Assembly (NCBI GenBank): GCA_903870245.1
Contig: CAIQCB010000033.1
Span: forward strand, 62,001-126,000
Direction of reading: 5' to 3'
Source of the DNA: an uncultured Methylocystaceae bacterium
GTDB taxonomy: Bacteria; Pseudomonadota; Alphaproteobacteria; Rhizobiales; Beijerinckiaceae
DNA: 64,000 bases
Shown here: piece by piece, positions 27,671 through 40,189 of the stretch
Position numbering within the stretch: the first letter of the stretch is position 1
Layout of the letters: each line of letters opens with the position of its first letter
Notes under the pieces: model-generated
The model's input: the letters and a program-made list of their open reading frames with translations, nothing else
Told to the model about the DNA's origin: nothing
The model's database searches: none
Position numbers and translations under genes: made by a program

Positions 27671-28590
27671 TGGGCTGCGTCCATTGCGAGGCGTCGGGGA
27701 CGCACCAGGCGTCGCGCCAGCGCGGCGACGGCGCCGCGCGCGCCGGTCAACGCGAAACCAAGTTTGCCGGCGTGAACCTTTTCGCTGAGCGGGTCCGCGA
27801 CGCGCAGCCGCGCCACGAGCTCCTCAGCGAGCGCCTGGATCGCGCCGACGTTCATCGCGAGCCGCGTATCATCGATTAAATCGGCGAAGCAACGGGACTG
27901 ATCGAGAAGTTGCGCCGTCTTGTCGTTAAGATCCCGGATTGCCGCCCGCAGGGGCTCGGGCGCGCGCGGCGCCGCCAGCATCTCGACGTTCGCGCCATGC
28001 GCGGCAAGCGCCTCCTGCGTGAGATAGACGCGGTTGAGCGATTGATAGTCCTTGGCGCAATCCTGAAGGTGATTGATCACTTGCAAAGCGGCGCAAAGCG
28101 CATCGTTCGCCGGCCAGGTGCGCGAGGCGTTTTCGCCATGCACATCGCAGACGAAACGCCCCACCGGCATCGCCGAATAACGACAATAGTCGATCAGATC
28201 GTCCCAGTTTTCGTAGCGCAGCTTTGTTACGTCGCGCCGGAACGCGACGAGAAGATCGCGCGCGTGCTGACGATCCAGACCGCGTTCGGCGCAGATGAGG
28301 CGGAGCCGCGCCGCGACTTCTTCATCCGGGCCGACGCCCATCAGCGCGTCGTCGAGCCTGTCGAGAAGCGCAAGCTTCTCATCTGCGCTCAGCGACGGGT
28401 GGTCCGAGATGTCGTCGGCGGCGCGAACAAAATTGTAAAAACACATGACCGGGGCGCGGCGATGGGGCGCAAGTATGGAGGCGACCGGAAAATTCTCGTC
28501 GCGATGGGATTTTCCCGAGCCTGTTTCGGCGATTTCGATCATGCGCCCGGTAATGCCTTGCTCCGACGGAGAGAGCAAGAAAAACCCCAT
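27667..28590 (-). CDS. hpnC: Hydroxysqualene synthase HpnC
   Basis: A second squalene/phytoene synthase-like enzyme, about 307 residues. Family segments are SGKSHRDENFPVAS, FYNFVRAADDISDHPSLS (first aspartate motif) and LQVINHLQDCAKDYQSLNRVYL. HpnC converts presqualene diphosphate to hydroxysqualene. Possible starts are ATG 28629, 28590 and 28542; I chose 28590. The first 30 residues of the longest form are basic and not family-like. It is upstream of hpnD and about 70 bases downstream of hpnB. Confidence 0.92.
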   Translation of the reverse strand: MGFFLLSPSEQGITGRMIEIAETGSGKSHRDENFPVASILAPHRRAPVMCFYNFVRAADDISDHPSLSADEKLALLDRLDDALMGVGPDEEVAARLRLICAERGLDRQHARDLLVAFRRDVTKLRYENWDDLIDYCRYSAMPVGRFVCDVHGENASRTWPANDALCAALQVINHLQDCAKDYQSLNRVYLTQEALAAHGANVEMLAAPRAPEPLRAAIRDLNDKTAQLLDQSRCFADLIDDTRLAMNVGAIQALAEELVARLRVADPLSEKVHAGKLGFALTGARGAVAALARRLVRPRRLAMDAAQ

Positions 28591-28659
28591 CCGCCTGCGA
28601 CCCCGAGAACGCCGATTTACCCGCGTCACTCAGACAGGGCGGTCAACAACAGTCGAGAA

Positions 28660-29832
28660 TCAGGCGATTTTCTCGCCTTGCGCCGCCTGATAGCGGCCTT
28701 TCCAGTCGCCGCCCTGCCCCTTTAAATGTCGCCAGACCGAGAGCGCCGTAAACCAGGTGTAGCAACCCGCGATCGCCGGCAGGGCCACTGCGCGGGCGGG
28801 GGAGAGACCGTAAAAACGGAGCGCCGGCATGAATGCCTGGGTCTTGATGAGCCAGGCGACCATGGCGATTTCGGCGGCCGGGGAGCCGCCAAACAGCGCG
28901 ATGAGCGGCGGCGCGAGATAGATTCCGGCCATTCCGGCCAGCGCCGCGAGAGCGCGCATCGGCGAATAGCCGAGCTGGGCGTAGGCCGAGCGCACGATCA
29001 TATGTTCGATGTCGGCGAAGCGCGGATAAGGCCGAAGGCTGTGAACATCGTCGGTCAGGCCGAGCCAGATCGGACCTTGCGATTTCATCAGACCGCCCAG
29101 CGCGCAATCATCAATCAGCGCGTCACGGATCGCGGGGAGCCCGCCGGCGTTGGCCAGCGCCATCGGACGCACCAGCATAACCCCGCCAGCCGCGCCGGCC
29201 ACGGAGCTCTGCGGATCATTAATGTGACGGAAGGGGTAAAGCTTCTGGAAGAAGAATATGAAGGCCGGGATGAACCAGCGCTCCACCCGGCTTTCGCATC
29301 GCAATTTCACCATCAGCGACGACAGCACTGTACCGCGCGCCGTCGCGCCGGCGACCAGGCGGGACAGCACCTGCGGCGCAAAGGCGATGTCTGCGTCACA
29401 AAACAATACGAAATCCGGCGGCGCAGATCGCCCCTGAACATGGACAAAGCCCTGTTGCATTGCGGCGAGCTTGCCAGTCCAGCCGGCGCCCGGTCCCGTG
29501 GCTCGCAGAATGGTCAACCGATCCAGGGCGCCGAGCGTTTCGGCGCAGGCGCGGGCGATGACGGCGGTGTCGTCGCTGCTTTGATCATCGACCAGCACAA
29601 TTTCGAAACGACCAGGAAAGTCCTGTTTCAAAAGCGAGCCAAGGCTTGTAGCGATCACCTCGGCCTCGTTGCGCGCCGGCACAATCGCAATCACATGGGC
29701 GTCTGGCGACGGCGCGGCGCCCTCGGGCGCGAACCGCCGGTCATGCTCGGTCAACCGCCAGAAACCGCCCCGGAAGGCAATCAGGTAAATCCAGGCCGAC
29801 AGGCCAAACAGCGCGATCAGGGTCGGGAACAT
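28660..29832 (-). CDS. hpnB: Hopanoid-associated glycosyltransferase HpnB
   Basis: A 390-residue family 2 glycosyltransferase with an N-terminal hydrophobic anchor (LIALFGLSAWIYLIAF), the GT-A domain with VIAIVPARNEAEVI and LVDDQSSDDT, the DxD-like CDADIAF, and several C-terminal membrane helices. HpnB genes sit in hopanoid clusters and are thought to modify the side chain or act on a linked lipid; the exact reaction is not established. It is the first gene of the minus-strand hpnB-C-D-E-shc-hpnG run. Confidence 0.9.
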   Translation of the reverse strand: MFPTLIALFGLSAWIYLIAFRGGFWRLTEHDRRFAPEGAAPSPDAHVIAIVPARNEAEVIATSLGSLLKQDFPGRFEIVLVDDQSSDDTAVIARACAETLGALDRLTILRATGPGAGWTGKLAAMQQGFVHVQGRSAPPDFVLFCDADIAFAPQVLSRLVAGATARGTVLSSLMVKLRCESRVERWFIPAFIFFFQKLYPFRHINDPQSSVAGAAGGVMLVRPMALANAGGLPAIRDALIDDCALGGLMKSQGPIWLGLTDDVHSLRPYPRFADIEHMIVRSAYAQLGYSPMRALAALAGMAGIYLAPPLIALFGGSPAAEIAMVAWLIKTQAFMPALRFYGLSPARAVALPAIAGCYTWFTALSVWRHLKGQGGDWKGRYQAAQGEKIA

Positions 29833-29926
29833 GAAACGCCACCGAATCAGTATCTTTCTCTGATAAAAAGTGACGCCTGAAACTTGACCTCAAAAGGGCG
29901 GACTGCGCGCCCGCCTGATTTTTTGG

Positions 29927-30625
29927 TTATTGATCGACTGTCGCGATCTCGGCGAGGATCGCCTCCGCCGCCGCGCGCGGATCGGCGGCGCGGGTGATGG
30001 GTCGGCCGACGACAATGTGATCGGCCGAGGCGGCGATGGCCTGCGCGGGAGTCATGATCCGTTTTTGATCGCCGATGTCGGCGCCGGCCGGCCGAACGCC
30101 CGGGGTCACCAGCAACATGTCCGGGCCGACCAGTTTGCGGATTGAGCCCAATTCCTGCGGCGACAGGATCAGTCCGTCGATGCCGGCGGCCTTCGCCTGT
30201 CCTGCGCGGCGAGCGACAAGTTCGGCGACGCCGCAACCATAGCCTGCCTCTGCGAGGTCGGCGTCATCCCACGAGGTCATCACCGTCACGGCCAGTAGCT
30301 TGAGGCCATCGCCTGCGCCGGCCCGCGCCGCGATCATGGTTTGCGGAAAGGCGTGAACGGTCAAGAAATCCATGCCCATTTTGTCGATCTGCCGCGTCGC
30401 CCGCTCGACCGTGGCGCCGATGTCATGCAGTTTGAGATCTATGAAAACGCGTTTACCGGCGTCTTTCAGATCGCGGGCAAGACCCAAGCCGCCAGCGTAG
30501 GCGAGCTCCATGCCAATTTTATAAAAGCAGACCGTCTCTCCCAGACGATCGACCAGCGTTTGCGCCGCTGCAACGCTCTCGACATCCAGGGCGACGATGA
30601 GACAGTCGCGTCGGTTTCGGGTCAT
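29927..30625 (-). CDS. pyrF: Orotidine 5'-phosphate decarboxylase
   Basis: A 232-residue TIM-barrel enzyme catalysing the last step of UMP synthesis. The catalytic D-K-D tetrad region is [13 protein letters not shown] (about residues 60-72). [14 protein letters not shown] and the phosphate-binding VVGRPITRA near the C terminus fit the family. Its start overlaps the end of the upstream methyltransferase gene by four bases (ATGA). Confidence 0.95.
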   Translation of the reverse strand: MTRNRRDCLIVALDVESVAAAQTLVDRLGETVCFYKIGMELAYAGGLGLARDLKDAGKRVFIDLKLHDIGATVERATRQIDKMGMDFLTVHAFPQTMIAARAGAGDGLKLLAVTVMTSWDDADLAEAGYGCGVAELVARRAGQAKAAGIDGLILSPQELGSIRKLVGPDMLLVTPGVRPAGADIGDQKRIMTPAQAIAASADHIVVGRPITRAADPRAAAEAILAEIATVDQ

Positions 30626-31242
30626 GCCGAAGGTTTGCCGCCATGCCCCGCCTTGCGATAGCGCCAGACGCGCGCCGGCGGAATGTTCATTAAAATCGGC
30701 GCCGAGGCCTTGCCGACAAAGGCGCCGCTGACGCCGTGCGCATGCAGCGGCATCGGCGATTTGGTCAAACCGTAGGTGAACTGGATGAACAGGCCGTCGT
30801 CGCCCATCAGTTCAAAGGCCTGATGGAGAAGTTCGACGCGGTCGCGCTCCGGCCGCACGAGCAGCGGGAGGCTGGAGACGACGCAGGCGACAGGGCCATC
30901 GAGGCGGTCGGCGAGCGTCTTTTTTAACCCATAGGCGTCGCCCTGAACGATTCCGACGCCGGGATAACGTTCGGCGAGCACAGTGCAAAAGCGCGGTTCG
31001 TATTCCACCAGCAACAGTCTCTCGCGCGGCACGCCGCGCGCCACCAGCGCCTGGGTCACCGGTCCCGTTCCCGGTCCAAGTTCGATGACCATTCCGGGAC
31101 GCTCCAACTCAACATAGCTGGCCATGCGTTTGGCGAGCGCCGGTCCGGAGGGCGCGACGGCGCCGATCAGGCGCGGATTCTCGATCCATTGGCGAATGAA
31201 ATGAGCGCTGTCGGCGACCGCGGATTTCCTGTTCTGCGACAC
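30622..31242 (-). CDS. PmtA-like phospholipid N-methyltransferase
   Basis: A 206-residue SAM-dependent methyltransferase. It shows the alphaproteobacterial PmtA-type pattern [23 protein letters not shown], the SAM loop [16 protein letters not shown], and SSLPLLV as motif IV. Such enzymes methylate phosphatidylethanolamine towards phosphatidylcholine, or are KsgA-like relatives of unknown substrate. Function is inferred from family. It is coupled to pyrF by overlap, with no metabolic link obvious. Confidence 0.75.
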   Translation of the reverse strand: MSQNRKSAVADSAHFIRQWIENPRLIGAVAPSGPALAKRMASYVELERPGMVIELGPGTGPVTQALVARGVPRERLLLVEYEPRFCTVLAERYPGVGIVQGDAYGLKKTLADRLDGPVACVVSSLPLLVRPERDRVELLHQAFELMGDDGLFIQFTYGLTKSPMPLHAHGVSGAFVGKASAPILMNIPPARVWRYRKAGHGGKPSA

Positions 31243-31304
31243 GGGTGGAGAACCTTTCGTGGTAGTTTCAGTCGGCGGCTTTTACGCCGAAATTGTAAAC
31301 AACG

Positions 31305-32426
31305 CTAGCCGCCAAACAAATCCTTCATCCTGGCGAAAAAGCCATGTTCCTCGGGATGGGTGTCGTGCGACGACTCCCGCTCGAATTCGGCGAGCAATTC
31401 TCTTTGCTTTTTGTTGAGTTTCTGGGGCGTCTCGACGCTGATCTGGACATGCAGATCGCCATGCTCGCGGCCGCGCAAAACGGGCATGCCCTTGCCCTTC
31501 GCCTTGATCTGCTTGCCGGATTGGGAGCCTTCGGGAACCTTTAGATTCACTTCCGAGCCATCGAGCGCCCGGACGGTGATCTCGCCGCCCAGCGCAGCGC
31601 GGACCATTGAGATCGGCACGCGACAATAGAGATCGGCGCCATCGCGCTGAAAGAGCGGATGCGGCTTCACCGAAAGAAAAATGTAAAGATCGCCGGCTGG
31701 ACCGCCGCGCAAGCCGGCTTCGCCCTCGCCCGAGAGGCGGATGCGCGTTCCATCCTCGACGCCTGCCGGCACATTGACCGAAAGAGTGCGCTCAACCGTT
31801 TTGCGGCCGGCGCCATTACAATCGGGGCAGGGGTTGTCGATGGTTTCGCCACGACCCTGACAGCTCGGGCAGGTGCGCTCAATGGCGAAAAAGCCCTGCT
31901 GGGCGCGCACCCTTCCCTGACCGCCGCAACTTTTGCAGACGCGTGGTTTCGAACCCGCTTTCGCGCCCGAGCCGCCGCAGGGCTCGCAGGCGATCGAGGT
32001 GGGAATTTTCAGCGTCGCCGCCTTGCCGGCGTAAGCCTCTTCGAGGGTGATCTCCATGTTGTATCGGAGATCCGAGCCTCGCTCGCGCCCGCCGGTCCGC
32101 GTGCGCCGACCCATCACGTCGCCAAACAGGTCCTCAAAGATGTCGGCCATCGACGCGCCGAAGCCGTCGCCGCCTCCAAATCCTCCCATGCCGCCGCCGC
32201 CTTCGAAGGCCGCATGGCCGAATCGATCATAAGCGGCGCGTTTTTGGGAATCGCAGAGACACTGATAGGCCTCGTTCAATTCCTTGAAGCGAGCCTCGGC
32301 GGCTTTATCGCCGGGATGGCGGTCGGGATGACATTGCATCGCCGCTTTCCGGAAAGCGACTTTCATCTCGACTTCCGTACAGGTGCGGGAGACCCCAAGA
32401 ACTTCGTAGTAGTCGCGTTTTGCCAT
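31305..32426 (-). CDS. dnaJ: Chaperone DnaJ
   Basis: A 373-residue type I Hsp40. The J domain (1-70) has the HPD motif in [15 protein letters not shown] Gly/Phe-rich linker ([14 protein letters not shown]) follows, then the four zinc-binding repeats [24 protein letters not shown] and CPDCNGAG, and the substrate-binding C-terminal domains. The start [11 protein letters not shown] at 32426 is standard; the frame extends 23 codons upstream without similarity. It stimulates DnaK, which is encoded just upstream. Confidence 0.97.
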   Translation of the reverse strand: MAKRDYYEVLGVSRTCTEVEMKVAFRKAAMQCHPDRHPGDKAAEARFKELNEAYQCLCDSQKRAAYDRFGHAAFEGGGGMGGFGGGDGFGASMADIFEDLFGDVMGRRTRTGGRERGSDLRYNMEITLEEAYAGKAATLKIPTSIACEPCGGSGAKAGSKPRVCKSCGGQGRVRAQQGFFAIERTCPSCQGRGETIDNPCPDCNGAGRKTVERTLSVNVPAGVEDGTRIRLSGEGEAGLRGGPAGDLYIFLSVKPHPLFQRDGADLYCRVPISMVRAALGGEITVRALDGSEVNLKVPEGSQSGKQIKAKGKGMPVLRGREHGDLHVQISVETPQKLNKKQRELLAEFERESSHDTHPEEHGFFARMKDLFGG

Positions 32427-32504
32427 GCGGTTGTCGCAAATCGTGTAGGTGGAGGAATTCAAAATCCGGAACCGCGCCAAGGCGCAAGGCGCCACTCGCG
32501 ACGA

Positions 32505-32526
32505 ACCCGGCGTTGGCGCGCCGGGT
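32505..32526 (-). terminator. Intercistronic hairpin between dnaK and dnaJ
   Basis: ACCCGGCG (32505-32512) and CGCCGGGT (32519-32526) form an 8-bp stem with a 6-base loop between dnaK and dnaJ. No T tract follows on the minus strand, so it is more likely a partial terminator or mRNA-processing/stability hairpin than a full terminator. Confidence 0.4.
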
Positions 32527-32573
32527 CCGGTTTCGCTATCGCATTGGAGCGGTCAAGACCATCCCCGCAGTCT

Positions 32574-34466
<1,893 letters not shown>

Positions 34467-34764
34467 AATGTTGTCCTTTCAGTCGATACGAGCGGACCCC
34501 GAGGCGGTCCTGTGCGGCGTATATGGACGGCGGCTCGCCAGGAGCCCGCCGCGCGATCCATCGCCTTTTTCCCATGACAAGATTGTGTCCGCCGGTCGCC
34601 GACGCAAGAGCCGACAATCGCCCAAAATGGGAATCTTTCGACGTGCGCAGCCTCTGAGCCGCTTGTGTTCCCATGCCCCCGCCTTGACGCGGATTAAACC
34701 ATAATAAATACAGTCATATCTACATTTTAACTCTGGCGCGTCGCCGGTCGACGGGAACAGGCTG

Positions 34765-35889
34765 ATGCCTCACTTTCTGAAATCCGTAAAGTCCCCGGAC
34801 CCAGGTTGGCGCGACGCGACGCCCGGTCGTGGCGCGGCGCTGGCTATGGCTCTGCTGCTGTTTGGCGGCTGCGGACGGTCGGACGAGACCGCCAGAAAGG
34901 AGCCCGATCGGCCCGTTCTGATAGAATCGGCGCGCCTCTTGCCGCAGGGACAAATGCGCGACTTCGTGGCTACTATTCGGCCGAAAGTCGAAGTGGATCA
35001 AGGGTTCCGCGTATCCGGAAAAGTCGTCAAACGACTGGTGCAGGCGGGCGCGCGGGTCAACGAGGGCGACGTGCTGGCGCTTCTCGACGAACGCGACCTT
35101 CGCCTCCAGAAAGAACAGGCCGAAGCTGAGCTTGCGGCGGCGAAAATGGTCCTGACGCAGGCGGCCGGCGACGAGCAGCGGACATTAACATTGCACAAGG
35201 ACGGCTGGACCGCGCCGGCGGCGGTCGATCGCGTCCGAGCTTTAGCCCAGGAGGCGCGGGGTCGGGTCATGCGCGCCGAGCGCGCTGTCGAACTTTCCCG
35301 CAATTCTTTGACCTATGCGACCCTGCGCGCCGACAGCAATGGCGTGGTCACGCAAACGCTCATCGAACCCGGACAGGTTGTGGCCGCCGGTCAAACGGCG
35401 ATCCGCATCGCGCGGGCCGGCGAGTTCGAAGCGGCAGTATCGCTGCCAGAGGATTTCGCCGCAGTCGCGGACGCCGGCGAGGCCACAGTCACTCTTTGGT
35501 CGAAGCCCGATAAGCATTACCGGGCGAAATTGCGGGAGCTCAGCCCAACAGCGGATGCCATGACCCGCACCTTCGCGGCGCGTTACACGATCCTCAATCC
35601 AGATTCGGCGATTTCGCTGGGCATGAGCGCCGTGCTCGACATCGCGACCCCCGGGGCACGGCCGATGGCCCGTGTGCCCCTCCCGGCCTTGTTCAACCAG
35701 GGAAGCGGCCCGTCGCTCTGGACCATCGACGCCGACAATCGCCTGAAACTCTTGCCGGTAGAGGTCGTGCGCTATGAAAACGACAGCGTGATCGTGACCG
35801 GCGTCAAGCAAGGCGAACCCATCGTCGTTCTCGGCGCCCACAAGCTGGAAGTCGGGCGCAAGGTGCGCACGATGCAGCGGCCGAGCTAG
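34765..35889 (+). CDS. RND efflux periplasmic adaptor (MFP), lipoprotein
   Basis: A 374-residue membrane-fusion protein. The N-terminal hydrophobic segment ends in a lipobox, LLFGGC (Cys at about residue 36), suggesting an outer-leaflet inner-membrane lipoprotein. The barrel-sandwich (lipoyl-like) halves are visible around VDQGFRVSGKVVKRLVQAGARVNEGDVLALLDERD and LRADSNGVVTQTLIEPGQVV, flanking a coiled-coil hairpin. It links the RND pump encoded 8 bases downstream to an outer-membrane channel, which is not encoded here. Confidence 0.9.
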   Translation: MPHFLKSVKSPDPGWRDATPGRGAALAMALLLFGGCGRSDETARKEPDRPVLIESARLLPQGQMRDFVATIRPKVEVDQGFRVSGKVVKRLVQAGARVNEGDVLALLDERDLRLQKEQAEAELAAAKMVLTQAAGDEQRTLTLHKDGWTAPAAVDRVRALAQEARGRVMRAERAVELSRNSLTYATLRADSNGVVTQTLIEPGQVVAAGQTAIRIARAGEFEAAVSLPEDFAAVADAGEATVTLWSKPDKHYRAKLRELSPTADAMTRTFAARYTILNPDSAISLGMSAVLDIATPGARPMARVPLPALFNQGSGPSLWTIDADNRLKLLPVEVVRYENDSVIVTGVKQGEPIVVLGAHKLEVGRKVRTMQRPS

Positions 35890-35897
35890 GTCATTCG

Positions 35898-38800
35898 ATG
35901 CGCCGCATCAATCTCTCCGAATGGGCCGTTCGACGCCCGACGCTGATCTTTTTTCTCATTCTCGCCGTGAGCGTCGCGGGTATTTTGTCCTACAAAAAAA
36001 TAGGACGCGACGAAGATCCCTCCTTCACGATCAAGCTTGCGGTCGTTACCGCCAAATGGCCGGGCGCCACCACGCAGGACATGCGGGATCAGGTTGTCGA
36101 TCTTTTCGAGAAAAAAATCCAGGAACTGCCCTATCTCGACAAGATCGAAACCTACGCAAAGCCAGGCTTCATGGCGATGCAAGTGAATTTCAAGGATGCA
36201 ACGCCGGCGAAGGAGGTGCCGACGCTTTTTTATCAGCTCAGGAAAAAGCTTGGCGATATCCAGAACGATTTGCCGCGCGGAGTGATTGGTCCGCAGGTCA
36301 ACGATGAATATGGCGACGTGGACTCGGTGCTTTACGCGATCAGTGGCGAGGGCGCCGATTACGCCTTGCTCGACAAGATCGCCGAGGTGTTGCGCAAGCG
36401 CTTTCTCGAAGTGCCGAACGCGACAAAAGTCGAGGTCGTCGGCAAGCAGGAACGACGCATTTATGTCGAGTTCAGCGGCGTTAAGGCCGGGACGCTGGGG
36501 ATCGAACAGCAGGCGATTTTCGACTCGCTATCCAGGCAGAACGACGTGGCCGACGCCGGCGTCTTCGAGACCGGCGATAATCGTGTGCGCGTCCAGGTGA
36601 CGGAGGCGCTCAAGGGAGTCGACGCCATCGCCGCCGTCCCGGTCGAGGGCAATGGCAAGGTAATCCGTCTCGGCGACGGCGCGAAAGTTTACGAGGGATT
36701 CGAAGACCCGCCCCGGACTCTGGCGCGGTTCAATGGCAAGCCGGCGATCATGGTCGGCGTCGTCATGGCCAAGGGCGCCAATATCCTCCAATTTGGCGAA
36801 CTGATGCGGGCGGCTGTCGAAGACGTGCGCGCGCAGACACCGGTTGGAATCGACATCGATCAGATCGCGGACCAGCCAAAGGTCGTGGAGGCGGCGGTCA
36901 ACGAATTCACGAACTCATTCCTTGAGGCGCTGGTCATCGTGCTGGGCGTCAGTTTCGTTTCTCTCGGTTTCCGCACCGGCATTATCGTGGCCATGTCGGT
37001 GCCGCTGGTGCTGGCGCTGGTGTTTATCTTCATGGACGCCAAGGGCATCGACCTGCAACGCATATCCCTCGGCGCCCTCATTATCGCTCTCGGGCTTCTT
37101 GTCGATGACGCCATCATCGCCGTCGAAATGATGATGGTGAAGATGGAACAGGGCTACAGTCGCTACAAGGCGGCGACCTTCGCCTGGGACTCCACCGCTT
37201 TTCCAATGCTGACGGGCACGTTGATCACAGCGGCCGGCTTCATGCCGGTGGGTTTTGCAAACTCCGGCGTCGGCGAATACACCGGCTCAATGTTTTGGGT
37301 GTTGCTGGTGGCCTTGCTCTCTTCCTGGCTGGTGGCGGTTTTGTTCACGCCCTATCTTGGGGTCAAGCTCTTGCCGGATTTCAGCAAGCTGCGCCCCCAT
37401 CACGAGCCGGACGAAATCTACAATACGCCCAATTACCGGCGGTTGCGCGCCGTTGTCACATGGGCCGTCGATCATCGCTATCAGGTTATCGCCGGCGTTA
37501 TCGGCGTTTTTCTTCTGGCCTGCCTGGGTTTTATTGTCGTCCAGAAACAGTTCTTCCCCTACGCCGAACGTCTTGAACTCTTCATTCAGATTCAATCGCC
37601 GGAAGGCGCATCCATTACGGCTTCGCAGCGAGTGGCGCATGAAGCGGAAGGGTTGCTGAAAAACGATCCCGACGTCGATTATTTCTCCACCTATATTGGA
37701 CAGGGACCTCCGCGTTTCTGGCTCGGGCTCAACCCGCAATTGCCCAAAGAGTCCTATTCGGAAATTGTGGTTATGACGAAAGACTCCGCCGCACGCGAAC
37801 GCCTGAAAGCCCGGCTGGAGAATGCCGTTGCGCAGGGCGCGTTGGCTCAGGCGCGCGTTCACATCGAACGTTTTAGCTATGGCCCGCCGGTCGGCATGCC
37901 GGTGTCTTTCCGCGTCATTGGACCGGACGTCCTGAAGGTTAGAGACATCGCCTATCAGGTGCGAGATATCATGCGCGCCGATCCGGGCGTCGAGGAGCCG
38001 CATCTCTCCTGGAACGAACAGACGCCCGTTATGCGATTGGTGATCGACCAGGATCGCGCGCGATTGCTGGGCGTTACGCCGCAGGACGTGTCCATGCGTC
38101 TCAACCTGCTGATCTCCGGGGTCACGGTCACGAAACTGCGCGATGGCATCGATCAGGTGCCGGTCGTCATGCGCGCGTCGCCCGAGGAGCGCGGCGATCT
38201 TGGCCATATCGCCGATCTGGTCATTTACACGCGCGACGGCAAACAGGTGACGCTTTCTCAGATCGCCAGAGTCGTTCCCGATCACGAAGAGCCGCTCATC
38301 TGGCGTCGCAACCGGAATATGATGATCAAGGTTCAGACGGGCGTGAAAGATGGGGTGCAAGCCCCTGACGTCTCCACCCGCATCTGGCCGAAGCTGGCGC
38401 AAATTCGCGAGGCGCTCCCGCCCGGCTACCGGATCGAAATGGGCGGGGCGATCGAGGAATCGACGAAGGGAAACGCATCGATTTTCAGCATTTTTCCCAT
38501 GGTGGGTCTTATCATGCTGACGCTGGTCATGCTGCAATTGCAGGATTTCACCCGCGCCGGTCTGGTGATGATGAGCGCGCCGCTTGGCGTGATCGGCGCC
38601 TCGCTGGCGCTCAATGTCGCGCATGCGCCCTTCGGCTTCGTTGCATTGCTCGGGCTGTTCGCATTGTCGGGAATGGATATGCGAAACTCGATCATTCTGG
38701 TCGATCAGGTTCGACAGGATCTCGAAAACGGCGCGACCTACCGCGAGGCGATCATCGGCGCGACCGTGCGACGGACCCGTCCAGTCATGCTGACGGCGCT

Positions 38801-39008
38801 GGCGGCGGTTCTGGCCATGATTCCGTTGTCGCGCTCGGCCTTCTGGGGGCCGATGGCCCTGACGGTTATGGGCGGACTGTTTGTCGCGACCTTTCTAACC
38901 GTGCTTTTTTTGCCAGCGCTTTACGCCGTCTGGTTTCGTCATCGTCTGGATTCGCGGGATGAGACTAATTCCGATGCGGCGGCGGCGGCCGCAGAATTGG
39001 GCGGCTGA
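35898..39008 (+). CDS. RND efflux transporter (HAE1/AcrB-like)
   Basis: A 1036-residue inner-membrane proton/drug antiporter with about 12 membrane helices in two halves and two large periplasmic loops. Helix 4 contains the proton-relay acids in LGLLVDDAIIAVEMM. Helix 10 contains GLFALSGMDMRNSIILVDQVR. The periplasmic porter domains and the second half starting near residue 525 (VITWAVDHRYQVIAGVIG-like) fit the family. Substrates cannot be told from sequence. It is coupled to the adaptor gene upstream; no local regulator is seen. Confidence 0.94.
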   Translation: MRRINLSEWAVRRPTLIFFLILAVSVAGILSYKKIGRDEDPSFTIKLAVVTAKWPGATTQDMRDQVVDLFEKKIQELPYLDKIETYAKPGFMAMQVNFKDATPAKEVPTLFYQLRKKLGDIQNDLPRGVIGPQVNDEYGDVDSVLYAISGEGADYALLDKIAEVLRKRFLEVPNATKVEVVGKQERRIYVEFSGVKAGTLGIEQQAIFDSLSRQNDVADAGVFETGDNRVRVQVTEALKGVDAIAAVPVEGNGKVIRLGDGAKVYEGFEDPPRTLARFNGKPAIMVGVVMAKGANILQFGELMRAAVEDVRAQTPVGIDIDQIADQPKVVEAAVNEFTNSFLEALVIVLGVSFVSLGFRTGIIVAMSVPLVLALVFIFMDAKGIDLQRISLGALIIALGLLVDDAIIAVEMMMVKMEQGYSRYKAATFAWDSTAFPMLTGTLITAAGFMPVGFANSGVGEYTGSMFWVLLVALLSSWLVAVLFTPYLGVKLLPDFSKLRPHHEPDEIYNTPNYRRLRAVVTWAVDHRYQVIAGVIGVFLLACLGFIVVQKQFFPYAERLELFIQIQSPEGASITASQRVAHEAEGLLKNDPDVDYFSTYIGQGPPRFWLGLNPQLPKESYSEIVVMTKDSAARERLKARLENAVAQGALAQARVHIERFSYGPPVGMPVSFRVIGPDVLKVRDIAYQVRDIMRADPGVEEPHLSWNEQTPVMRLVIDQDRARLLGVTPQDVSMRLNLLISGVTVTKLRDGIDQVPVVMRASPEERGDLGHIADLVIYTRDGKQVTLSQIARVVPDHEEPLIWRRNRNMMIKVQTGVKDGVQAPDVSTRIWPKLAQIREALPPGYRIEMGGAIEESTKGNASIFSIFPMVGLIMLTLVMLQLQDFTRAGLVMMSAPLGVIGASLALNVAHAPFGFVALLGLFALSGMDMRNSIILVDQVRQDLENGATYREAIIGATVRRTRPVMLTALAAVLAMIPLSRSAFWGPMALTVMGGLFVATFLTVLFLPALYAVWFRHRLDSRDETNSDAAAAAAELGG

Positions 39009-39145
39009 GCAAACCGTTCCCGTCGAAGAAATGGCGCTGGTTAATCCTGTTCCGGACTCAGATGCCGGGGGCGCAGGAGACTCCATTGATTCACGGGAAA
39101 AAATCGTGATGATGACGTTTCCATGAAACAACCGCCGGATTAGAG

Positions 39146-39970
39146 ATGAAAGTCACCCTGGTTCAGATGAATTCGATTGACGACAAGGCCGTCAACCTCG
39201 CCAATGCGCGCGCGCTGATTGAGCAGGCGGTTCGGCAGGAAAGCCCTGACTGGATTTGTCTGCCGGAGGTCTTCGATTTCATGGGCGGCTCGCGCGCCGA
39301 GAAAATGGCTGCCGCTGAAGAACTGCCCGGGGGCCCTGCCTATGAGATGTGCAGTGAGCTTGCGCGCAAACATAAGGTCTTCATTCACGCGGGCTCGATT
39401 CTGGAAAAAATCCCGCATGAGGACCGTCTCCACAACACCAGCGTCGCGTTCAATCGCGATGGCGAAGAGGTGGCGCGGTATCACAAAATTCACATGTTCG
39501 ACATCACCGCCCCGGATGGCGCAAAATATCATGAAAGCGCCGCTTTCAAGCCGGGAGACGCGGTGGTGACCTACGACTGCGAAGGCTTCAGGATCGGCTG
39601 CGTCATTTGTTACGATCTGCGCTTTCCATACCTTTTTCAGGCCCTCGCCCAGAAGAACGTCGATATTGTTGCGCTACCCGCCGCCTTCACGCTGGTGACC
39701 GGCAAGGATCACTGGGAGGTGCTCTGCCGCGCCCGCGCCATCGAAATGCAGGCCTATGTCTGCGCGCCGGCCCAGACAGGTTCGCACAAGGCCGGACACG
39801 AGACGCGCTTCACTTACGGGAACTCCCTGATCGCCGATCCATGGGGGCACGTAGTCGCGAGGGCTTCGGAAGGACCGGGCCTTGTGTCCTCCCACATCGA
39901 TCTAGATAGAATCCGTAAAATCAGAGCGATGATCCCTGTCGCGCAGCATCGGGTGAACTTGCCGGTCTAG
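39146..39970 (+). CDS. Carbon-nitrogen hydrolase (nitrilase superfamily)
   Basis: A 274-residue nitrilase-fold hydrolase. The catalytic triad is visible as Glu in ICLPEVFDF (about residue 42), Lys in YHKIHMFD (about 113) and Cys in IGCVICYDLRFP (about 155). It resembles the Nit/omega-amidase and deaminated-glutathione amidase group, which removes damaged glutathione or 2-oxo-acid amides. The exact substrate is uncertain. It stands alone between the RND pump and ihfA. Confidence 0.87.
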   Translation: MKVTLVQMNSIDDKAVNLANARALIEQAVRQESPDWICLPEVFDFMGGSRAEKMAAAEELPGGPAYEMCSELARKHKVFIHAGSILEKIPHEDRLHNTSVAFNRDGEEVARYHKIHMFDITAPDGAKYHESAAFKPGDAVVTYDCEGFRIGCVICYDLRFPYLFQALAQKNVDIVALPAAFTLVTGKDHWEVLCRARAIEMQAYVCAPAQTGSHKAGHETRFTYGNSLIADPWGHVVARASEGPGLVSSHIDLDRIRKIRAMIPVAQHRVNLPV

Positions 39971-40189
39971 GCGATCAGCCCCGGGTCACGCGCGTCTTAT
40001 TGTGAGCGCCGCCGGCGTCCGGGAGCGTCTGAACGCAGCGCGCCAAGACTTGCCAACCGCGCAGTCCGGCGCGCTGACGCTTGACTCTAGAGTATTTTCA
40101 CGCATTGAATGATCTTGCGGTCGGCTAATCCCCTATGGGTGCAGGTTCGTATCGTCATCCAACATCCATTAGTATTGCGTTCGCTCACC

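Noticed and set aside
34467-34764. Heat-shock (RpoH) promoter upstream of dnaK
   Set aside because: A CTTG element is present on the minus strand, but I could not find a matching -10 at the right distance, so none is claimed.
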